Of a DNA stretch of 64,000 nt, positions 23,658-34,400 are shown piece by piece (position 1 is the stretch's first letter; each line of letters starts with the position of its first letter). Under the pieces are notes generated by a model, which was not told the origin of the DNA, did not search any database, and saw only the letters and a program-made list of their open reading frames with translations. The position numbers and the translations under genes were made by a program. Source of the DNA: Brachionus koreanus (lineage: Eukaryota > Rotifera > Eurotatoria > Ploima > Brachionidae); contig PJRA01000263.1 of assembly GCA_016987375.1 (NCBI GenBank), positions 4,252,958 to 4,316,957 of the forward strand, in the 5' to 3' direction.

Positions 23658-26388
23658 ATGAGCTCCTTATTGAATAAAGAAAACATGGTCGAAGATTTGG
23701 ATGAGGATTTTGGCGATGAATTAGATGAAATTAAGGCTAAGAGAGCTAAAATTGACGAACCCAGTGAAGATGTTCAAGATAAAAAATTAGATGCCTTTCT
23801 AGACTGGTGCAAAGCTAAAGAAGTGTTCATTGATTACAATAAGGTAAAGATAGTGTGTTGTGGAACAAGTCATAACTATGGTATGGTCGCTATCAAAGAT
23901 ATAAATAAGGATGAAGTTTTGAGCAGAATTCCTAAGTCAGCTATTCTCGACCCAAGCACAACTCAAATAAATGAATTGTTAGCCAAAAGTAAAAATCAAA
24001 ATTTATTAATTAAAAAGTTTTATTTTTTTATAAACAAAGATTCTAAGAATTTAAAATCCAAAAGCAATTGGTCAAAACTTATTATTAGTTTAATGTTTGA
24101 ACTAAACAATTCAAATTCAAAGTGGCGAGAATATCTTGATTGTTTTCCAAATTATGATTTATTTGATTTGCCAATGTTCTGGGAAACGTAAATATACTTT
24201 CATTAACGATAATTTTTTAAAATTTTTGGATATTTGAAAAATCACCCCCCCATTTTTAACTTAAATGCACACATGAGTATATTTCAAAGAATAACATTTT
24301 GATCAATACCAATTTTTTTTGAAAAAATTGTATTATTTTTCTCTTTTAAAAGAGTGGTAATGATTTATTTAATTTTTAAAATGAAAAAAAGATTTAAAAA
24401 TTTTTTTTTTGTTTTAAAGATTATACTTACATACTTATCAATTTATTAAGCACCAAAAACACACTCAGATTGACCTCAAAAGCTTAAATCTACTTAAATT
24501 CATTATTTTCTAACAGTTAATTAAAGACATTTAAATATTTTTGTTCATTGAAAACACTTAAAAATACTCAAAATTTAAGTTTTTTTTTTTTAAAAAAAAT
24601 CAAAACAAGTTTATTGAACAGTGAAAAGGTTAAATATGAATAAAGAAAATTACAAAATATTTACATAAAAAGAAAACTATAACTTTTTTTCTTTCGTTCA
24701 CTAAAATTTTCTCTCAAATCTAATATTTAAGGTTTTGTGAAATTTGGTATAAAATAAACAAATAGAACAGAAATTAATACTAAAAGTGGTAATTAAACTT
24801 TTTCTTCTAAAGGTTTTCATTAGTTCTGTAAATGCAATAGAATGCAACATTCATAGTTGCATTAATTGTTAAAGTCTGCTAATGACGTATGATGTAGTGC
24901 ATTTTTTGATATTTTTAACATTTTGCTCTGTTCTATCGTACTAAATTTCATAAAACAAATATTTTAATAAAAAAATATATTTAAAACTTCAATAATGTAA
25001 AAAACAATAGTTTCAAATATTAAACTAAAAGACAAAATACCAGACAAAATAATCAAATTTTAAGAAAAAAATTCTTTACTAAAGATCTTTATTAACTATT
25101 AAAATAAAATTTTTTTTAGATCAGAACTTAAATCCTGGTTGGAGAACACATGCATACCAAGAAATGTGATCATCGATTTAGACAATATGAAAAATGAATT
25201 TGAAAGCATAATTAAGCCATTTCTTGATCAAAATAAACAATACTTTGAGTTTAACTTATTTTATTATTTGACTCTAAATAATTGAGATTTTTTTTAAGAG
25301 AAAAATGCTTCAGTTTTGAATATTACAAAAAGATTGTCGGTTTCATTATGGCTTACAGTTTCAGAGACCCTAATGAAGATGTAAATACATTTTTTGAATA
25401 TTTTAAAATTCAAATAACTAAAATTAAATAAAATGTTTTTAAGCCCGATGATCCGAGTGCAATTGGACCAATGATGGTCCCTGTAGGTGACGTTCTAAAC
25501 CACATTGCCAAAAATAATGCCCAAATTAGATTTGAAAAGAACGAACTGCTTGTTGTGTCCATTACACCTATAAAAAAAGTTTAAAAAATTTAAGAATTTT
25601 CGTCTGAATTTTATGCTTTCGTTTAGAATGAAGAAGTATTTAATACATATGGAGAACATTCAAATTCTGATCTGTTACATATGTATGGTTTTGTGGAAAT
25701 TTTTCCCCATAACACATTTGACGCAGTCGAAATTCCGACTAAATGCTTTATTGAAGCTTTTAGAAAAGAAAAAATTGATCCGATTGAAGTGGCTAATAAA
25801 AAAATTGAAACTCTCCTTGAAATGGAGCTTATCGATCGAACAGCTAGTATTATCATCGGGCATGATGGGATTCTAAATGAAGAAGAATGTTTGCATATCT
25901 TTCAAGTAAAAAAAATATCAAAAAATTAAATAAATTATATATTACTAAAATACTAAGTAGATATACTCTATGCCAGTTGATGATTTTAGCGAATTCTTAG
26001 AAAATGATTGTGAGCTTTTATCTGATGAGGAATGGGATAATTTTTCCTTGCTTAATGGTAAAAAATTTTCATTGAAAATTAAAATTAATTTTAAGATTAA
26101 ATTTTTTAGAAAACATTCATAAAATACCCATTGATTGGAAAGATTTGATTAGAGAGTATTTTTTAATAATTTCAATTATTATTAATTTTAATCAAATATA
26201 CAAGTTCTTGTAATCTTCATACTAATCATTTAAAAATGACGCTTGAGAAATTGAATGCAATAGAACCCGAAGCAGTTGATGATCAAATTAAGCAGAAAAA
26301 AAAAATTCAACGACTAAAATCCGCAAAATTGTTAATCGATAGCCAGCTAAAACTAATACACAATTTCATTACATGTTTAGATAAATAA
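23658..26388 (+). CDS. SETD6: SETD6-like protein lysine methyltransferase
   Basis: Eight exons (23658-24187, 25120-25248, 25299-25380, 25444-25578, 25627-25905, 25961-26057, 26110-26155, 26205-26388) join in phase to 493 residues (human SETD6 about 473). The N-terminal tail is acidic. The SET domain starts near residue 50 (LDAFLDWCKAKEVFIDYNKV). Core motifs are VPVGDVLNHIAKNNAQ (about 261-276), which carries the Asn-His of the cofactor site, and EEVFNTYGEHSNSDLLHMYGF (about 294-314), split by the prompt boundary of exon 5 and holding the catalytic-site Tyr. The C-terminal part matches the Rubisco-LSMT-like substrate-binding domain of SETD6 (CLHIFQIYSMPVDDF). Human SETD6 monomethylates RelA and other nuclear proteins. 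Intron 1 (932 bp) is long and AT-rich; the others are 46-64 bp. Confidence 0.92.
24188..25119 (+). other. SETD6 intron 1
   Basis: A 932-bp AT-rich intron between a gtaaat donor and a ttttttag acceptor. A C6 run lies at about 24244. No gene or known mobile element was seen inside. Confidence 0.7.
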
Positions 26389-26653
26389 AACTTAAATTGG
26401 TACTATATAATATTAAATTAGTACTTTGTAATATATATTCTTTAAATACTTCAAAATAAAATACTTTTGAAACCTTCAAATGTGTCTCAATTAATTTATT
26501 ATGTAACGTCATAATGAATTATTTATTGAAACTGAAAAAAAAATTAGCATTGAAATTATTTTTATTTTTGTTTGTTTTTTTTTCTTTTTTAGATAACACT
26601 TAAACTTTGTCTTATTCATTAAATATTTTTCTTTTAAATCTTTTTTATTTTTT

Positions 26654-26697
26654 ACATCGCCTTCTAGGAGTTAACTGAAATAAATAAATAAAAATGA
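26654..26697 (+). repeat. LINE-like 3' tail, copy 1
   Basis: ACATCGCC, a short variable stretch, then GAAATAAATAAATAAA. It follows a T-rich run and resembles 34190-34229. Such a tail is typical of some CR1-like LINEs; the family is inferred. Confidence 0.45.
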
Positions 26698-26918
26698 ACA
26701 CTTATATTGCAAAAAGCAATATTCAATTTTTATAAAACTAAAAAAATTGAATAGATACTTCTTTTCTCAAATAAATAAAAGTGATGAATTTTATGATCTA
26801 AATTAAGAAACCTTTATATCTCTTTGAATTTTCCTTTAAAATAGTTTTAATCTTATTTTGGATAATTCTTAAAAAAAGTTAAATATCCTCAAATAATTAC
26901 TGTGGCCGAAAAAATTAT

Positions 26919-26962
26919 CCAAAATCTTTCCGTTGTTGACTTTTATTTGAAGAATTGAAATT
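26919..26962 (+). repeat. 44-bp dispersed direct repeat, copy 1
   Basis: Starts CCAAAATCTTTCCGTTG and ends GAAATT. It matches 27594-27637 with three differences. Both copies are preceded by TCCTCAAATAATT, with about 20 extra bases in copy 1. Confidence 0.8.
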
Positions 26963-27593
26963 AATTCATTTAGAGTTATATCATCAATTTTGATTTTTGC
27001 AATTGACTATTACATCTAGTTTTCCACAATTTCTTATTTAAAATGAATTCACAATATCAAATTCTTATTTTTGGAGTATTTTTTGATTTAAAAAAAACAA
27101 ATAAATGCATTGAAAATTTTTATTTAAATAAATGCAAACAATTATTCATTGTAATATCATCAATTTTTATTGTATTGAACTGATCAGTTATTCGTCAGCT
27201 TAGATCCAAACACTAATTATTTATTTTAAAAGAAAAACAAAATATATAAAAGAATCAAGCAGAAAAGAAAAAAATATTTAAGTTAAAAATTAATCTAAAA
27301 AAATAAATATCGCCACACAAGAGTTTTAAAAAAGCTATAATGTTAAAGTTTTTTCTTTTGTAAAAAAGAATTTAATTTGACTTTAGAAATTGATTAAATA
27401 TTTTAAACTGAGAAAATTATGAATTTGAAATACAAAACTTTAAAACTCAAAAAATGTAACTTTGAGTATATGTTTTGAGCTGTTGTTTTAAGACCATTTT
27501 TGTAACATTTAATTAATCTTCTGAATAGGTAAAAATTGAACTATTATATTATTATATCACTCTTAAAAAACGCTTTAAATCCTCAAATAATTT

Positions 27594-27637
27594 CCAAAAT
27601 CTTTCCGTTGCTGACTTTTATTTGAAGAGTCGAAATT
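27594..27637 (+). repeat. 44-bp dispersed direct repeat, copy 2
   Basis: Second copy of the motif at 26919-26962, in the same orientation, about 675 bp away. Confidence 0.8.
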
Positions 27638-27816
27638 TTAGAAAAAACATTGATTTGAATAGAAAATTTTTCACTAAATTCAGAAAATCTTTTAAAAAAA
27701 TTTTCCATCGATTAAATTGGTCTTATTTACGATTACTTGATTACAGAAATTAATTTAAAAAACAACAGTTTTAATAATTTATTTAAAAACTGCTGTATAT
27801 ATTTTTTGAATTTTAG

Positions 27817-28145
27817 CTATAATACAGCATACATTTTCGGGGGAGAGATTATATTTTTTAAATAATGAAGGAAAGAAAATATTTAAACTAAGTGGTAAAT
27901 TTTCTGCAAATTTTTTATTCCACTGTCAAGAAAAATTAGTTTATTTTGAAGGTCACGAATTCAAATTTGATTTTTTTGGAGTGAATAAGTTAAATAATGT
28001 GATTGAAATAAAATGTTCGATTGGCCAAATAGACATTATTTTTCAGAATAAAATTGGTAAATTTTTTTTAATTTGAAAAAAAAATTTAACAAATTGAATG
28101 CTCAATTATATTTTAAAGGCGACCAATTCAAACTTTTTATTAAAA
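27817..28145 (+). other. Candidate upstream exons of the P-loop gene
   Basis: 27817-28056 is an open frame of 79 codons bounded by a ttttag acceptor and a Ggtaaat donor; it starts IIQHTFSGERLYFLNNEGKK and is rich in beta-strand-like pattern. 28119-28145 is a possible 27-bp exon (DQFKLFIK) with a tttaaag acceptor and a gtattt donor. Both end in phase 1, which fits the acceptor at 28534-28535 of the large exon. No start codon was placed, so a further 5' exon would be needed. They could instead belong to a separate small gene that ends at a TAA near 28216. Confidence 0.35.
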
Positions 28146-28535
28146 GTATTTCTACTTTTTATTTTATTTATTTATTTCAGTGAATTCCAATGTGAGGCGA
28201 TTTAAAATTTTTATTTAAAAAACCAGACAAGTGTTACTCTAAAAAAAATAAAGATTGTTAATAATATTTAAAATGCTAATTTTTTTCCTGAATTAATTTT
28301 ACTTTTTATTATTTTTTAAGAAAAGTTATGAAAAAATTTATGAAAAAAAGATAAGAAAGAATTTCTAAATAAAGACGAAAAGAATATATTTAAAATAAGA
28401 GATAATTTTCAAATCTTGATCTTACAAATTTTTATAAATAAAATTTCAAAAGCATGAATTACATTTTGATTTAATTAAAGCTTAGTGTTAAAGTTTCTTT
28501 AAACTTTTAAAATAGCATAATTTTCAATTTTTAAG

Positions 28536-30610
28536 ATTGCACTAAAATTTCAAATTGGTTATCGAAAAAATTGCAAGAAAAGCCTGACGAAGCTTCACTT
28601 CTAGAAGAATTAATCGAAGAATCTTTTACAGTGAATTTAAAAACCAATGGTAAATTGAACATAAATTGTCGTCAATATTTAAAAAAACAAATACTAAAAA
28701 ATATCAAACTATATGAGGATAGTGATGCTCAGTACTATGGGCCATTTACAATAATATGTCAATCCAGTGGTTTTGGTAAAAGCAGAGCATGCCTTAGTTT
28801 GATAGATGAGGGTTTTTATGTAGTTTATTGTTGTCTACGCCAAAATGGATCAACTGGATATCCAAAACGAAGTTGTTTAGCTGGACAAATGCTACAAAAT
28901 TCAAATATTTCAGAATACTATGAATGCTATTTTGATGCTTTTATTGACTTTCTTAACAATAATCAAATAACTAGCTTAGAATTTTTCAATAAATTCAATC
29001 AAGAACAAGATAAGCAAAAAAGCAATCAATTAGTTGAGGATTTAATCAAATCCAAGCTTAAGATATATTCTAATAGAAAAGAAATAGCAACTTATACTGG
29101 TTCATCTCCTTTGATTTTTGTGTTCGACGAAGCATCTTCATTATTGAAAATTCAATCTAAGAACAAAGAGACCAACAATTTTCATATTTTGCGTAGATTG
29201 CTTTCGAAATTGAAAAAAAACATTTTTGTTCTCTTTTTGGATACCTTTTACAGTTTAAGCAAATTTATGCCACCTGCTACATTTGATGCATCTGCAAGAA
29301 TTGCATACGAAAAAATGGAAATATTTGAGCCAATTTATTTATTACCAAATTGGGATGTGTATTTAGATGATTCTAGAATTAAATCAATCAGAGAGACTGT
29401 TAAATATGAAAATTTGTGCATGTATGGCAGGGCTTTATGGGGCTCATGGTTGGATACAAAAAACAATTCAAATGGAAAATACAGTTCAATTCACACTAGT
29501 CGATTGTATACTTTGGCATGGGAAAAATTGATTTGTTTTAAAGAGATAGATTCAGTAGATTTAAATGACATTTTGGCGATTTTGAGTACAAGATTAGGTG
29601 TAATCAAACCAAAATCTGTATCAAGTAGTCAAAATATGGTTGCCAGAAACATGGCTGTTTCAATTTATGTCAATAACAAAAAAGATCTTTTTGAAATTGC
29701 ATATCCGTCAGAGCCCGTTCTTGCTGAAGCATCTGCTTTTCTAATGCATACTATTGGATATGAAAATGTTGTCGATAGTCTACTTGAGTGCTTGGAATCA
29801 TGTCTGATTTCAAAAGGTGAAAAAGGTGAAACAATAGCAAAGTTAATTCTTTTAATAGCTAAAGACATGGCAGTTGATAGAAGCAAAGTTCAAGAACCCT
29901 TAAAATTTTTGGATATTACTAGAGTTGGAGAATTTTTACAATCTCTTTACGGAAAGTGTGAAAAAAAATGCGGTAATGTTTATAATAAATGGAAATGTTC
30001 AAGTAGAAAGAAGAACTGCTGTATCAAAATAATTAGAGAACAAATAAAAAATCCCTCAGCTTTTCTAAATGGTTTTATAAATTTTAATCATTTTGTTAGA
30101 CCAAAGAATTTCATGTCTGAAACAATGCTTGCTCCGGCTTTGAAAAGATGTGCAGCTTATCAATGTAAACAAAACGAAAAATCCATTGATTTTGTCATTC
30201 CAGTGTGTATGAATGAAAATAATTTTAATTCGATCTCAGCTTTAATGGTTCAAGTTAAATTATACCATTATCCTCACATGATTAATTATAAAAGTTTTGT
30301 GGATTACGCTTTAAACTTTATGAGCAAAGACTTTTCTGCTTTAAATGGTTTTTTAGTTATCTATATGCAACTTGGTGAGCCAGAAAGCAAACAGCCATTT
30401 ATTGCTTATCCTTCACCAAAAGAACAAAGTGAAATAAATGACTTTCAAGCTATTATTTATACTCAAGGAATTTCCAACGAAATATTTCCAATTTTAACTC
30501 CAGCACTTGCATCCAAACTTGTTGCTTTTTCTCAAGCTAATGAAAAACTTTTTAAAAAAAGTGAAGACAGTGACAATAATGACATTTATGAGACAATATG
30601 CAATTTTTAA
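28536..30610 (+). CDS. P-loop NTPase with possible PD-(D/E)XK-like C-terminus; 5' end unresolved
   Basis: One long open frame of 690 codons runs from a tttttaag acceptor at 28534-28535. The first in-frame ATG lies after the ATP site, so a start in this exon would lose it; upstream exons are needed. Numbering from the TTG at 28571, Walker A is at about 65-72 (SSGFGKSRA) and Walker B at about 178-188 (LIFVFDEASSLL). A motif GSTGYPKRSC follows Walker A (about 93-102). A Cys-rich knot (CEKKCGNVYNKWKCSSRKKNCC) spans about 459-480. Near the C-terminus IDFVIPV (about 538-544) and ALMVQVKLY (about 557-565) have the spacing of a PD-(D/E)XK core with Gln for Glu. Similar P-loop proteins with nuclease-like ends are known in fungal and oomycete Crinkler-type and transposon-linked families; that link is inference. 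No role is assigned. Confidence 0.7.
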
Positions 30611-30749
30611 ACAAAAATTTCATTTTAATATAAATATTAAATTATAAGCGTTCATTTAATCAAATATTAAAAGAAAGTTATTTTATAAATTAAATTTAAT
30701 TTAAATTCTATTTTTATATTATCATTAGCCAAATATATTTGTTATATTT

Positions 30750-30755
30750 AATAAA
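30750..30755 (+). promoter_or_regulatory. Poly(A) signal of the P-loop gene
   Basis: AATAAA about 140 bp after the stop codon at 30610. Confidence 0.45.
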
Positions 30756-30976
30756 AAAATAAAATTTTTTATTTTTTAATATGTTCTTTTTAAATTATTT
30801 TTTTAGTTGTTTTAAATTTAAGTTTATTTTCAATTTCTATTTTTTAATCATTTAATATTTTCGTTATTAAATGCAAAAAAACCTTATTTTCCCTTAAATA
30901 ATAATTATAAGGAGTTGTTGTTTTACAATACAGACAAAACTTTTCAGGAAACCAAAAAAGTCTTAAAAAATTAGAA

Positions 30977-31047
30977 TACTAGGAGCACAAACCATTTTTT
31001 ATCTATTGATTTAGCTAGTCAAAATCACTCTTTAGGTGCATCTAGTG
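30977..31047. mobile_element. piggyBac-like MITE, short copy B
   Basis: The left end reads ACTAGGAGCACAAACCATTTTTT and the right end GGTGCATCTAGTG followed by TTAA (31048-31051). Ends and target site are of the same type as copies A and C, but the body is only about 70 bp. The left TTAA has decayed. Confidence 0.5.
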
Positions 31048-31402
31048 TTAAGTATCTTTTATTTTGAATTAATTAATTGTCTTATCTGTAAAACGAATAG
31101 GATTTTAAAAGTTTGTGTATTCTGATTTAATGAATTTTTTTTATAGTTTAAGCAGATAAGCCAATTCAAATGACGAAAAAAGAGAGTCCGAAAAATATTT
31201 TGAATAAAATTATTTGATTTAATTTCTGATGAAACTAGTTGTTATAGAGACTAAATCTCCTAGGAAACAAAATTATAAGAGGGAATTTATTAAATTTTTT
31301 TCTACCAAAATGTTTTATTTAAAAATTTCCAACAAATGCGACCAAAGCTTATATTAAATTTTAATAATTATTTTTTTTAGAAAAATTATGAAAGTATTTT
31401 AA

Positions 31403-34400
31403 ATGTCCTCAACTCAAAAATCGACAACCTCTTCACCAAAGCCGAACGGTAAAAGTTCGGCGGCAAAGAGTTCGGCATCTTCAATTAGACAAAAATCTGC
31501 TTCACTAAAAAGCAGAACGCCATCGCCAAAAAGCAGACAATCCAACAAATCGCCTGCTTCTAAAAAATCTCCCTCAAGATCTAGAAAACAATCACAAGCT
31601 AAAAGTGAAATTAAACTGGAAGTGGAAACAAATGAATTTGTTAACAACAATCAACAAGAAGAAATAGAAATCAATAACCAAAATCAAACAGCACTTGAAG
31701 ATGATAAAGAAAATTTGGTAATTATTCTCTGTTTATATTTATTTCTTTTAAAAATTTTTTTAATATTTTCTTAAAATTTTTAAATCTTAAGATTGAATAC
31801 GTGAAAGAAATAGTTGAACTGAGTGGTTTAAATAAAGAAATGTGGACTAATGAACATAATGATATAATAGACAGCTTTTTAAAAAAAATCGATAAAAAGA
31901 CACTAGTTTTTTATTTGATTCAACCTGATGAAAGCAGTGATCAGATTTTTTTAAAAGCTCAACACGAAATTCCGTCTTCACCAGTTCATCAATTTAGTTT
32001 TTTCCTAAAAACACATTACAGTGAAGAAATTGATTCAAAAGAAGTATTTCAAAAAAATGTGCAATATGGCACTTTTGGAGGCAAATATTTAACTAGTTTG
32101 CTTCGTTTAACATCCGGTTTATATGCTCCTTTATTTTTTGGAAACAAAACTTGGCCAGATAGTAAAATTTTTTACTTATTCATAGAATAATATTTGATTT
32201 AAAAATTATTCCTTAAAAGCTATAAAAAATGATTTTTCCGCTCAATTACATAAATTTCTTGCTTCATTGACTGATACAACTTGGAAAATGGAAGGTGTTA
32301 CAGTTCTCTACATACCCAAAGAAGGCATTGATCTGCCTATAGACGTAGCTGCAAAAAACAAAGAATTAGTTCAAAGACTTGAAAGTAAAATTGCATAAAA
32401 ATTTAAATCCTTTTGAAAAATGAAACTTTAAAGCTTGCGTTATACATTGGTCAAGGCAGTTAAAAGATGTGCTAAATTCACAAGATATGTCTGGTTTGGA
32501 TGAGACCGCAGGTCCTTTGGAGGAAATCGAATTTTGGAAGGCAAGAAGCCAAGATTTAATGGGAATCAGCAAACAATTGAATAAGCCCTCAATAAAAAAA
32601 ATAACTAAGATTTTGGACTCTGCAAAGTCGTCTTATGTAACTTCGTTTGTTAAGCTTGCTAAACAGATTCAAGTAGATTCTCTAAAATCTAGCTAAGAAC
32701 AAAATAATATTATAGCTTTAAGGATGGTTCACGCCAAGCTGAAAACAATTTGAAATTTTTGCTTGTTTTAAAAGACCCAAGTCATGAATTATCTGACGCA
32801 AAACCTGAAGAAATTCCCAAACTTTTGCCTAGAATTATTAACATAGTCCGTGTCATATGGACAAATTCGGATTATTATAATACCAGAGATAGATTAACTG
32901 CAATGTTCAGAAAAGTAAATTTATTTGATAATAAAAATGAAATGAAATTTAAATATTTTTTGTTTATAATAGGTGAGTAATGAGGTTATCAGAAGGTGTT
33001 GTTCAGCTATAAATTTAGACAAAATTTTTGATGGATTTGTGGTATCAAGCAAAAAAACTCTAAATGAATGCATTGAATGCTGTAATAGTTGGAAGGATAT
33101 CTACAATAATGTTAGATATATTTTATAAATATAAAGTTAAAATTTTGATTTTTTTTTTAAAGAGTGTAAAAGTTCATCAACGATTTAGTAATAAAGAATG
33201 GCACCTTGACAAGACAACCATATTTGCTCAAATTGATGCATTCATTCAACGATGTAAAGATCTGATAGAGGTATAATAGAATAGTTTAAAAATATGATTT
33301 CATGTTTAAAACGATTTAAATAGATTTTACTTATCTAAGATTTAGCTAAGACTTAGGTTTTCTTTGGAAAATATCTTTAACAAAAGGCATAAATAGCTTT
33401 ATTAATAATTATTGGGCTAAATTTTAGAATATAAATTAAAATTTAAGATAAAAATATATAAGGATACAAATAATATTCATCTAAAAATCTGATAAAATCT
33501 TTACTAATTCAGTTTATAATATTTATTTCAGAAAAATAGGAAAAAAAATAAAATTTATCAATAAAGGAATAAAATATTAATTATCAATATTTTATTTTTT
33601 TTTGAAATACGGGATAACTATTCTTTTCATTCCTTAAGAATTATTCCTTTCATGCGATAATTCTTTTATTTTTTAGCTAAGATTTTCCCTCATTTGATTT
33701 TTAAATAGTTAGAAGATATAATAGAAATAAGACAAATAAAAAAAATTTCCAATATTTTTTGTGTAAGCATTTGTACAATAAAAATACCTTTTTTTTAGAA
33801 TTTTGAAGCTTGTGGTCAAAATTAAATGATCATACTCAAAAATTTTTATTTATTTTTAAATTCTAAAAATTTTTTCAAAAAAAATTAATGCGGAAACATT
33901 TTTTGTTGTGTAGCAAAACATTTTAAAACATATCCACCTTATGTTAAAATCGGCCCCTTTGTGATGCGTTACCGAAAATGCGAGCTTGACCCTTCATTAA
34001 AAATTGAAAATTATAAATTAAATTAGAGGCAATTATAAACTATTTTTAATTAATTTATTTAATTTTTTATTTTTTTTTGTAATCTTAACTTTTAAACCCG
34101 CACCATAACTGAAAATTTGAACTTTTTGCATCTAATTTAATTTAATTTATTTTTATTTTATTTTTTTTTTTTCTTACTTTTTTTTTTTGACATCGCCAGA
34201 ATTGGCGTCAATATGAATAAATAAATAATTTAATGTATAATTTTCAATTTTTAATGAAGGGTCAAGCTCGCATTTTCAGATTTGACTCAACATTATTGCA
34301 GGTTTTGTGAATTTTAACGTCGCGTCAAAACATGAAATGCGCATTTTTAATCACGCATCCCAAAGAATCAGATTTAACATTAGGTAGATGGTCGCTTATG

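Larger units (their letters stand above)
26389..27816. other. Intergenic region with internal direct repeats
   Basis: No coding frame. An AATAAA at 26455-26460 suits the SETD6 3' end. A LINE-like tail lies at 26654-26697, and a 44-bp motif occurs twice (26919-26962 and 27594-27637). Shorter echoes (ATATCATCAATTTT) occur near 26988 and 27150, so this stretch may be one old, partly duplicated repeat. Confidence 0.55.
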
